Shown here: positions 1 to 6,342 of the stretch, one piece after another
Numbering within the stretch: the first letter of the stretch is position 1
Layout: each line of letters begins with the position of its first letter
Source: CAYMSF01 sp964542255
GTDB lineage: Bacteria > Verrucomicrobiota > Lentisphaeria > Victivallales > Victivallaceae
NCBI GenBank assembly: GCA_964542255.1
Contig: CAZITV010000094.1
Span: 1 to 8,971, forward strand
Direction: 5' to 3'
Length of the DNA stretch: 8,971 nt
Program-made: the position numbers and the translations under genes
The notes under the pieces: generated by a model
The model's input: the letters and a program-made list of their open reading frames with translations, nothing else
Told to the model about the DNA's origin: nothing
The model's database searches: none

Positions 1-12
1 TTTTAAATGTAT

Positions 13-48
13 AAGGGCTCAATAGCATGCATCAGCTGTTGAGCCCTT
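13..48. terminator. Strong inverted repeat, possible terminator of the gene left of the window
   Basis: A perfect 10-bp inverted repeat (AAGGGCTCAA at 13-22, TTGAGCCCTT at 39-48) extends inward by a G-U wobble and an AGC/GCT pair. The result is a stem of about 14 bp with an 8-nt loop. On the + strand it is followed by CCC and then TTTT, so the U-tract is short and offset. On the - strand the stem is followed by AT-rich sequence. A second small repeat (TTCCC at 47-51, GGGAA at 58-62) abuts it and would compete for pairing. A factor-independent terminator of an upstream gene outside the window is the simplest reading. A regulatory RNA hairpin or a dispersed repeat remain possible. Confidence 0.5.
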
Positions 49-356
49 CCCTTTTATGGGAAAATAGTGATTAACCGAACCGATCGCCGGCAACCATGCA
101 TACTTTAAAAAAATGGCATATATTATTTTCCACATCCGCTCAAAAACCTAGTAGTGAATCAGGAATTCTGACCTCATAGAGTATAAAATGTAAAATTCCA
201 GCTTGCATTTTTTACCAAGGTGCAGCATATTTTAATAGCATTAGTATCGCCAGCAAAACATTTTTTTGAAAATAGATTTTAAAGCGCATTTTTGAGATAT
301 TATCTAATCTGTTTGGGCCGGCTCGGTAATCTTTGCAGTTCGGACAGGAGAAAATT
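49..356. other. Gene-free AT-rich leader upstream of the VOC gene
   Basis: About 300 bases carry no convincing gene on either strand. The stretch is clearly more AT-rich than the genes, especially 181-300. Several -10-like hexamers are present (for example TATTAT at 298-303), but none has a good -35 element at 16-18 bp. TTGAAA at 266-271 is 26 bp from TATTAT. I therefore do not place a promoter, although the VOC gene's promoter should lie here. Confidence 0.5.
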
Positions 357-731
357 ATGATTGAACCTCAATTCGACCATGTCGGCCTAAATGTGGTCGA
401 CCTTGACGCTAGCATTGCATTTTTCACGGCAATGTTTGGATTTGAAGTGATCCAGAAATGGGACTCACCGCGGCAGGCCTTTGTCGGCAAAGGAGCGGTT
501 GTGCTTGGATTGATGGAGAGGAAGGATTACGATTTCACGACACAGACAATGGCTCACGTCGCGTTCGCATGTAGCAGAGAGGAATTCCCGGCAGTAGTCG
601 CGCAGGTCCGACTATTGGGGGCACCTATCGTTTCAGGACCAAAACAGCAGAGGGAGGGAGAAACTATTCTGTTCCGAGACCCTTCCGGCAATATCTTTGA
701 GGTGTGCTATCCATCACTGAAAAAAAATTAG
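357..731 (+). CDS. VOC-superfamily (glyoxalase/dioxygenase fold) protein, single domain
   Basis: Encodes a 124-residue protein with the vicinal-oxygen-chelate fold of glyoxalase I, extradiol dioxygenases and fosfomycin/bleomycin resistance proteins. The opening stretch DHVGLNVVDLDASIAFF, the central MAHVAFAC strand and the closing FRDPSGNIFEV motif are characteristic. The three expected metal ligands are visible: His8, His67 and Glu115. The length suits a cytoplasmic dimer. The frame is open back to a TTG at 333, but the ATG at 357 is preferred because AGGAG (346-350) lies 6 nt before it. By hand count about 51% of bases 361-720 are G+C, somewhat above neighbouring genes, which is weak evidence for separate origin. 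The gene stands alone and converges on the aldehyde dehydrogenase operon. Substrate cannot be told from sequence; lactoylglutathione lyase, methylmalonyl-CoA epimerase-like or resistance functions are all possible. Confidence 0.85.
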   Translation: MIEPQFDHVGLNVVDLDASIAFFTAMFGFEVIQKWDSPRQAFVGKGAVVLGLMERKDYDFTTQTMAHVAFACSREEFPAVVAQVRLLGAPIVSGPKQQREGETILFRDPSGNIFEVCYPSLKKN

Positions 732-821
732 ACATTCTAACCCCATCCAATGTGTGCATTACAGTTTATAGTAATACCAATGAGCGATCAGTCATAGACA
801 ATAACGATTAGGAATTTGGCG

Positions 822-917
822 ATGGATTTTGGTTATAAACCGCAGAGCGATATGGATATCGTACGAGGATTTATGGCAAAAATCGGCGCCAAAGACCAAT
901 CGTTTGTCAATCAATGA
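822..917 (+). CDS. Possible 31-residue small ORF in the convergent spacer
   Basis: An ATG at 822 opens a 31-codon frame ending in TGA at 915-917, with AGGA at 810-813 placed 8 nt upstream as a usable ribosome binding site. The predicted peptide starts MDFGYKPQSDMDIV and is mixed in composition, with no signal peptide or membrane segment. I do not recognise it. It could be a genuine micropeptide, the remnant of a larger gene, or chance. The rest of the 732-983 spacer shows no gene and no strong terminator, only short AT-rich inverted repeats. Confidence 0.2.
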   Translation: MDFGYKPQSDMDIVRGFMAKIGAKDQSFVNQ

Positions 918-983
918 AAGCGAATTGGTGTAAAAATGTAAACGTTTTTATCTATGACTGAACGCTTATTGAGGTGAGGACGA

Positions 984-2366
984 TTATTTGGATAAAAAGC
1001 GCAGCAGATTAAGTTTAGATTGTGAAAACGGCGGGTAACGCAGTGGAATATCAAACCAGAGCGATTTTTTCATAACTGGTTTTAGATGGGTAAAGGTGTC
1101 GAACGAATATTTGCCGTGATATGAACCCATACCGCTAGCGCCGACGCCGCCGAACGGCATTGATGCATTTGTTACTTGAAGAACGGTATCATTGATACAG
1201 ACACTGCCGCTTGATGTCGAGCCCAATAATGAATCCAAGTTACTGCAACTGCGTGAAAAATAGTACAATGCCAACGGTTTATTGCGTGAATTGATAATAT
1301 CTAAAACTTGATTAAAATCATCATATTCAATTACCGGTAACAATGGACCAAAAATTTCTTCTTCCATGGCCGGGTCGTTATGCGGTGGATTTAAAATGAC
1401 TGTTGGCTCAATATAGCGTGTTGCCGGATTAACTCTGCCACCGCAGAAGACCAATTTTGGATTTATCAGCGAGACCAGTCTTGAGAAATGATGATGATTG
1501 ATGATTCTGCCGTAATCCGGGCTGGTTTCAGGATTATTCCCGTAAAATTTCCAGATATAATATCTGATAGACTTAAGCAGTTTGCCAACGATGGAACTAT
1601 GGACGAGCAGAAAATCCGGGGCAATACAGGTCTGTCCGGCATTTAAAAACTTGCCCCAGACGATTCTTTTTGCAGTCAGCTCAATAGACGCGTCAGCTTC
1701 AACAATACACGGACTTTTGCCGCCCAGTTCTAATGTCACCGGAGTCAAATGCGCTGCTGCCGCCTGCATTACGATTCGCCCAACCTCTTCACCGCCGGTG
1801 TAAAATATGTAGTCAAATTTTTCTGACAGTAACTTTCTGCTCAAATCTTTGTTGCCGTTCAAGACGGTTGCATACTGCTGGGGGAAAACATTGGCAATAA
1901 TAGTGGAAATTACTTCGGCGGTTGCCGGTGCAAGTTCTGAAGGTTTGGCAATTACACAATTTCCGGCAGCAATAGCGCCAGCCAATGGCACCATTAGTAG
2001 TTGAAACGGATAATTCCATGCTGAAATAACCAGGACAACGCCATATGGCTCCGGTATTATTTTGCCGGAAGCGGGAAAGTTAAGGATCGAGGTGCTGACC
2101 CGGCGCGGCTTTGTCCAGCGGTACAAATTTTTTTTCAACAGTTTTAGCTCATTGAGGGTCGCCGCGATTTCAGAGGCATAAGATTCGAAAGGTGGTTTAC
2201 CTAAATCCCGGTGCAGTGCCTCGATTATTTGCGGTTCTGCCAAGACAATTGCTTTAGTAAGCCGTTCCAGTGCTTCAAGCCGCGAAGCAATGTTGCGGGT
2301 AAATCCGTTGGTAAAATAACACTTTTGCAATGCAAAAAGATTTCTAACTTCTCCCGCACTAAGCAT
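984..2366 (-). CDS. Class-3 aldehyde dehydrogenase (ALDH3-type, NAD(P)+-dependent)
   Basis: Encodes a 460-residue aldehyde dehydrogenase, which oxidises an aldehyde to the acid with NAD(P)+. The length matches the compact ALDH3 group (fatty-aldehyde and coniferyl-aldehyde dehydrogenases) rather than the roughly 500-residue ALDH1/2 type. Key elements are present: oxyanion Asn118 in SAWNYP, Lys141 in the cofactor-binding AKPSE, the YTGG loop at 189-192, general base Glu213 in TLELGGKSP, catalytic Cys247 in NAGQTCIAPD, EEIFGP at 336-341, and the PFGGVGASGMGSYHGK segment near 404-419. All look functional. The ATG at 2366 is preceded by AAAGGAGT (2376-2383), a strong ribosome binding site at about 9 nt. 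Only 26 nt separate it from the end of hydG, so it is very likely the third gene of the same operon. Chain-length preference cannot be read from the sequence, and no alcohol dehydrogenase is adjacent. Confidence 0.93.
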   Translation of the reverse strand: MLSAGEVRNLFALQKCYFTNGFTRNIASRLEALERLTKAIVLAEPQIIEALHRDLGKPPFESYASEIAATLNELKLLKKNLYRWTKPRRVSTSILNFPASGKIIPEPYGVVLVISAWNYPFQLLMVPLAGAIAAGNCVIAKPSELAPATAEVISTIIANVFPQQYATVLNGNKDLSRKLLSEKFDYIFYTGGEEVGRIVMQAAAAHLTPVTLELGGKSPCIVEADASIELTAKRIVWGKFLNAGQTCIAPDFLLVHSSIVGKLLKSIRYYIWKFYGNNPETSPDYGRIINHHHFSRLVSLINPKLVFCGGRVNPATRYIEPTVILNPPHNDPAMEEEIFGPLLPVIEYDDFNQVLDIINSRNKPLALYYFSRSCSNLDSLLGSTSSGSVCINDTVLQVTNASMPFGGVGASGMGSYHGKYSFDTFTHLKPVMKKSLWFDIPLRYPPFSQSKLNLLRFLSK

Positions 2367-2392
2367 ATTTTTACCACTCCTTTGCCAAAATC

Positions 2393-3808
2393 TTAAAGAT
2401 ATAAATCCCGCTTGCCGTTGATTTTTACTTCGGTAATCCGTTGTTTGATTTGTTCGCGTTTACCTGTATTATCGATTTTCATTAACTCCGCTTCAATCAG
2501 ACGATATCCTGCGGCTTTGGTAGGTTCTGAAGCATAATCTTCAAGATATTCACTTAATGTTATTAATGCGTTCGGAGTACAGAACTGTTGAATAAATCCG
2601 GGAATGGCATACTCCATAAAATGTTCTCCGGTACGGCCAAGACGGTAGCATGAAGTGCAAAAACTGGGGATGTATCCGTCCTGCAGCAATTCCAGCATAA
2701 TTTCATCCAGACTGCGGACATCGCCAAGTTGAAATTGTTCCCGCCGCAGTTCTTGCTTGTCACTTTTCTTTTCGCTGTATCCGCCCAGTTCGAGCCTGGT
2801 GCCGGCATCAATTTGTGATACGCCGAACTGCAGGACTTCGCGCCTGATTTCTGCGGTTTCTCTGGCAGTCAAAATTAGTCCGGTATATGGCACCGCCAAC
2901 CGCAATATTGCGACCAGCCGTTTGAAATCTGCGTCGGAAACAAAAAATTTTGGGTCAAAATTAACACCGTGAGCAGGGCGCAGCCGCGGGAAACTGATGG
3001 TATGCGGTCCAACATTATAGCAGGCTTCCAAGTGGCGAGCATGAGTAATTAATCCCAGCACTTCAAAGCGCCAGTCATAAAGTCCAAATAAAGCGCCAAT
3101 GCCCATGTCATCGCAGCCGGCTTCAAATGCGCGCGATAGGCCATCGAGCCGCCACAGATAATCGCCTTTGTGAGTTTGCGGCGGATGACATTTTGAATAA
3201 GTTTGGTGATGATATGTTTCCTGAAAAATTTGATAAGTGCCAATTCCTGAAGCTTTTACGGTTTTGAAGCCTTCTGCAGTCATAGGTGCGGCATTAATAT
3301 TTACCCGTCTGATTTCGCCGTTGCCTTTGGTTACGCCATAGACGGTTTTAACCGTATTTGCAATAAATTCCGGGGTATAGTCATGATGTTCGCCGAAAAC
3401 CAAAATCAATCTTTTGTGACCGGCATCTTCAAGAGCCTCAACCTGCTGGATAGTTTCAGTTTCATTAAGGGTTTTGCGTACGGTGGTCAGGAGACTGCGG
3501 CGGAAAGCACAATATTTGCAGTCATTGACGCAGAAGTTTCCAATATAGAGCGGGGCGAACAGTACGATTCGATTACCATAGACATCTTTTTTTAACTGTC
3601 TGGCGGCGGCGAAAATTTCTTCAATAAGTTCGGGTGAATTTGCGGCAATCAGCACGGCGGTTTCGGCAACAGAGAGTGGTTGTTTTGCCATGCTTTTGGC
3701 GATGATTTCGCGCACTTTGCCGTGGTCTTCGTGCGTATCATTGATAAGCGTTGAAATTTTCTCGTCATCGATAAAATCACGGCAAGTCTTTGACATTATT
3801 TTTTCCAT
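2393..3808 (-). CDS. hydG: [FeFe]-hydrogenase H-cluster maturase HydG (radical SAM tyrosine lyase)
   Basis: HydG splits L-tyrosine by radical SAM chemistry to make the CO and cyanide ligands of the [FeFe]-hydrogenase H-cluster, releasing p-cresol. The radical SAM cluster motif CVNDCKYC (CX3CX2C) lies at Cys93, Cys97 and Cys100 of the 471-residue form. The C-terminal CX2CX22C motif that separates HydG from the related thiamine enzyme ThiH is complete at Cys384, Cys387 and Cys410 and would bind the auxiliary cluster. Length is normal for HydG (about 470). The frame extends upstream to a TTG at 3832, but the ATG at 3808 has GAGG 8 nt before it and gives the usual length. A further ATG at 3796 is less well placed. 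It lies 44 nt after pheA and 26 nt before the aldehyde dehydrogenase gene. HydE, HydF and the hydrogenase itself are not in the window, so they must be elsewhere if the pathway works. Confidence 0.95.
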   Translation of the reverse strand: MEKIMSKTCRDFIDDEKISTLINDTHEDHGKVREIIAKSMAKQPLSVAETAVLIAANSPELIEEIFAAARQLKKDVYGNRIVLFAPLYIGNFCVNDCKYCAFRRSLLTTVRKTLNETETIQQVEALEDAGHKRLILVFGEHHDYTPEFIANTVKTVYGVTKGNGEIRRVNINAAPMTAEGFKTVKASGIGTYQIFQETYHHQTYSKCHPPQTHKGDYLWRLDGLSRAFEAGCDDMGIGALFGLYDWRFEVLGLITHARHLEACYNVGPHTISFPRLRPAHGVNFDPKFFVSDADFKRLVAILRLAVPYTGLILTARETAEIRREVLQFGVSQIDAGTRLELGGYSEKKSDKQELRREQFQLGDVRSLDEIMLELLQDGYIPSFCTSCYRLGRTGEHFMEYAIPGFIQQFCTPNALITLSEYLEDYASEPTKAAGYRLIEAELMKIDNTGKREQIKQRITEVKINGKRDLYL

Positions 3809-3852
3809 AATTTTATCCTCAGACGAACTCAATAATTCGTTTATTTGTCTAA

Positions 3853-4914
3853 CTAAACCATTCTGGGATAGCTGCCCAGTATCTTAAGAAAGCTGCACTG
3901 CGTCTCAACCTTTTCGGTTGCCCGCTTAATCTCAGCATCATCACGGTGTCCGAGCAAGTCAATAAAAAAACAATATTCCCAGTTATTGATTTTGGTAGGA
4001 CGGCTTTCAATCATGGTCATACTGATGTTTTCATCTTTAAACGGCTTGATGCAGTCGTAAAGAGCACCAACTTTATCTCTAACGGCGAAACAAATAGAGG
4101 TTTTGTCATCACCGGTGCGCTCCGGATATTGATGCCCGATAATTAAAAAACGTGTGATGTTATTGCCGGAATCCTCGATATTATGTTCCAAAATATTAAG
4201 TTTAGCTAATTCCGCCGCGACACTGCTGCCGATGGCTGCAGCGCCGGTCTCACTGGCGGCAATAGCGGCGGCGCGGGTGGTGTTTTCTGCTTCTAGTATG
4301 GCTATGCCAGCCATTTTTTCTTGAAGATAGATGCGGCACTGTCCGAGCACTTGCGGATGGCTGTAAACCCGCTTAATCTCGGATCTTTCGCATTTAGCCA
4401 TCAGGTTATGATGAATTCTCAGATTCATTTCTGCGCAAATATTAACGTTGGCCATAACGAGGGTGTCTAAGGTATAATTAACTGCGCCCTCAGTGGAGTT
4501 TTCTACCGGAACACAACCATAATCCGCGCGTCCGGTCTCAATGTCGCGAAATACTCCACCAATACTGCTGCAGGGCTGGTAGGATACGCTGTGCCCAAAC
4601 TTATTGACAGCAGCCTGATGAGTAAAAGAGCCCTCTTGGCCAAAAAAGGTGATTTGCAAGGGATGTTCCAGCTCCAGAGCGCCGGACATAATTTCGCGGT
4701 AGATGGAGCGCAGGGTATCATTTTTCATTGGTCCCTGGTTTACTTTGGCTAATTTTTCCAGCAGCGATTTTTCCCGTTCCGGAACATAAATTGCCTTCGC
4801 GTTGTTTTTTTTCAAGCGCCCTATTTCCAAAACTTCCTGGTAACGGGCATTGATTAAATCAATAATTTGCTGGTCAATATTGTCTATTTTTGCTCTGCGT
4901 TGTTCAATACTCAT
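3853..4914 (-). CDS. pheA: Bifunctional chorismate mutase / prephenate dehydratase (P-protein)
   Basis: A 353-residue three-domain enzyme that converts chorismate to prephenate and then to phenylpyruvate, the phenylalanine branch. Residues 1-86 are an AroQ-type all-helical chorismate mutase with the expected pattern RAKIDNID, NARY, GRLKK and VPEREK. Residues 88-262 are the prephenate dehydratase domain, with GQEGSF, VENSTEGAV (137-145), YSHPQ and the catalytic Thr-Arg-Phe triplet at 254-256. Residues from about 272 form an ACT domain with GALYDCIKPF and ESRP (303-306), the phenylalanine-sensing region, so feedback inhibition is expected. The frame begins at a TTG (4926), but the ATG at 4914 is favoured: it is a standard codon with a weak GAG 7 nt upstream, and the TTG has no well-spaced ribosome binding site. 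It is the first gene of the leftward operon with hydG and the aldehyde dehydrogenase. Confidence 0.93.
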   Translation of the reverse strand: MSIEQRRAKIDNIDQQIIDLINARYQEVLEIGRLKKNNAKAIYVPEREKSLLEKLAKVNQGPMKNDTLRSIYREIMSGALELEHPLQITFFGQEGSFTHQAAVNKFGHSVSYQPCSSIGGVFRDIETGRADYGCVPVENSTEGAVNYTLDTLVMANVNICAEMNLRIHHNLMAKCERSEIKRVYSHPQVLGQCRIYLQEKMAGIAILEAENTTRAAAIAASETGAAAIGSSVAAELAKLNILEHNIEDSGNNITRFLIIGHQYPERTGDDKTSICFAVRDKVGALYDCIKPFKDENISMTMIESRPTKINNWEYCFFIDLLGHRDDAEIKRATEKVETQCSFLKILGSYPRMV

Positions 4915-4969
4915 TTTTTTGCTCAATCACTTAGTTAAATGGTTGCCGCCCTCATTACAACATAGTAAT

Positions 4970-4997
4970 AATATAACGCTGCAATGAACAGTTGCAA
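4970..4997 (-). promoter_or_regulatory. Probable sigma-70-type promoter of the pheA-hydG-ALDH operon
   Basis: Read leftward, a -35-like TTGCAA (4992-4997) and a -10-like TATATT (4970-4975) are separated by 16 bp. TATATT matches the consensus in five of six positions. Transcription would start near 4963, giving a leader of about 50 nt before the pheA ATG. That is too short for a peptide-type attenuator, and none is visible. A direct repeat GCAATG (4981-4986 and 4994-4999, 13 bp apart) overlaps the promoter and could be an operator, but this is only a pattern. Confidence 0.45.
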
Positions 4998-5251
4998 TGC
5001 AGATACAAATGAAAAAAGAGTGTCAGAGGTTATTTCCGCACCGCCATCCCGAACAGCACGGGTGCCGCATCAAGACGGAGCTATTCCTGAATCTGGATAA
5101 TTTGCAGAGAATGTAAGCAATTCATACTTGATTTTTTAAGATTTTTGCGGTAGTGTATAGCACAGATGCAGCTTGCTGTTTTAGGTAATATAGCCTCTTT
5201 TTGTGTAATAAATTAAGACTAGCGACAGCAATAATAAAACTTGGAGTTTAA
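4998..5251. other. Divergent intergenic region upstream of the arnC-like gene
   Basis: No gene is visible in this stretch, which lies between the leftward operon's promoter and the ATG at 5252. The part from 5040 to 5110 is richer in G+C than the AT-rich flanks and has no start-to-stop frame of note. The arnC promoter should lie at 5110-5240, but I cannot choose one: TTGATT (5128-5133) has only poor -10 partners. The ribosome binding site of the next gene is GGAG at 5243-5246. Confidence 0.4.
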
Positions 5252-6199
5252 ATGGAAAAGAAGCCGATTAGTTCGTTTTCAGTAGTGATACCGGTCTATA
5301 ACGAACAGGAATGCCTGCAGGAAATGATTGACCGTTGCTTAAAAGCCTGTGAATCAACGGGAAAAAAATTCGAAATTATTTTGGTTGATGACGGCAGCCG
5401 CGATAGTTCTCCTGATATTATGACAGCAGCGGCGCAGGCAAATGGGGGCAAAATCATTTCCTGCATTCTTAACCGCAATTACGGTCAGCATTCCGCGATC
5501 ATGGCGGGATTTTCTCTCGTAAATTCAGATTTGATATTGACAATTGACGCGGATTTGCAGAATCCTCCGGAAGAAATTCCAAAATTGGTGGCCAAAGCCG
5601 AAGAAGGCTATGATGTGGTTGGTACCATTCGCGCCAACCGCCGTGATACAATGTTCCGGAAAACGGCCTCTTTTGTTGTAAATAAGGTGGCGCAAAAGGC
5701 GACCGGAGTAAAAATGAAAGATTATGGCTGTATGCTGCGGGCATACCGCCGCAATATTGTTGATGCGATGCTGGCGTGCAATGAACGCAGCACGTTTATT
5801 CCTGTGCTGGGTAACAGTTTCGCCCGTGAAACCTGTGAAGTTGTGGTGTCACACAACCAGCGTACCGCAGGCGACTCAAAATATTCGGTGTGGAAGCTGA
5901 TTAACCTGCAGTTCAATCTGCTTACCTGTATGACGACATTTCCGCTGCGTCTTTTAAGTATTATCGGCGGCGGCATCTCAATGCTGGGCGTGCTGCTGGG
6001 GGCTTACATTGTATTAATGCGGATTCTTTATGGTGATGCCTATTCGCAAGGCGGGGTATTCACCCTGTTTGCGGTACTATTCTTTATTTGCGGGTTTCAG
6101 ATGGTTGGTCTGGGTCTGCTGGGAGAATATATCGGCAGAATTTATTATGATGTCAGAGCAAGACCGCGGTACTTCATCGAAAAAATTATCGGGCGCTGA
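5252..6199 (+). CDS. arnC: ArnC-like undecaprenyl-phosphate glycosyltransferase (GT2 family)
   Basis: A 315-residue membrane-bound family-2 glycosyltransferase, expected to move a nucleotide-activated sugar onto undecaprenyl phosphate at the cytoplasmic face. The GT-A domain (about 8-215) shows VVIPVYNEQE, LVDDGS (Asp46-Asp47), LNRNYGQHSAIMAGF and the metal-binding Asp99-Ala-Asp101 in DADLQNPPEEIP. Two membrane helices follow at about 232-257 and 268-292, then GLLGEYIGRIY and VRARPRYF. From memory, these blocks together with DYGCMLRAYRR and ERSTFIP are very close to enterobacterial ArnC, which transfers 4-deoxy-4-formamido-L-arabinose for lipid A modification. They fit ArnC better than the generic DPM1/GtrB type. 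GGAG lies 5 nt before the ATG. No other arn genes (A, B, D, T) are nearby, so the actual sugar is uncertain. Confidence 0.8.
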   Translation: MEKKPISSFSVVIPVYNEQECLQEMIDRCLKACESTGKKFEIILVDDGSRDSSPDIMTAAAQANGGKIISCILNRNYGQHSAIMAGFSLVNSDLILTIDADLQNPPEEIPKLVAKAEEGYDVVGTIRANRRDTMFRKTASFVVNKVAQKATGVKMKDYGCMLRAYRRNIVDAMLACNERSTFIPVLGNSFARETCEVVVSHNQRTAGDSKYSVWKLINLQFNLLTCMTTFPLRLLSIIGGGISMLGVLLGAYIVLMRILYGDAYSQGGVFTLFAVLFFICGFQMVGLGLLGEYIGRIYYDVRARPRYFIEKIIGR

Positions 6200-6244
6200 T
6201 TGACTTGCAAGAATAGAAATTGTCGAGAAAATTATTTATTTTTC

Positions 6245-6282
6245 TTGAAATGATTTGCATTTGACTATAGCTGTGCTAACTT
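6245..6282 (+). promoter_or_regulatory. Candidate promoter(s) upstream of the 408-residue envelope protein gene
   Basis: Two overlapping candidates fall in the 143-bp gap after arnC. One is TTGAAA (6245-6250) with TATAGC (6266-6271) at a short 15-bp spacing. The other is TTGCAT (6255-6260) with TAACTT (6277-6282) at 16 bp and an extended -10 TGC before it. Neither is strong. The gap lacks a clean terminator hairpin, so read-through from arnC is also possible. Confidence 0.25.
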
Positions 6283-6342
6283 TTACCGTTTAAACGTTTC
6301 TTTGTTGAGCTTGAAGCCGTCTATAAAAATTAGGAGAAGGCG

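Noticed and set aside
720..740. TTAGA/TCTAA hairpin followed by a run of T on the - strand, a possible terminator for the leftward operon
   Set aside because: The stem is only 5 bp, four of them A-T, and it lies over the stop codon of the VOC gene, about 250 bases past the last operon gene. It is too weak to call.
929..950. TAAAAA/TTTTTA inverted repeat downstream of the aldehyde dehydrogenase gene
   Set aside because: It is an A/T-only 6-bp stem with no G-C clamp, expected by chance in this AT-rich spacer.
5128..5161. TTGATT with downstream TATAG as an arnC promoter
   Set aside because: Spacing is 22 bp to TATAGC, or 17 bp to a three-of-six match. Neither is convincing.
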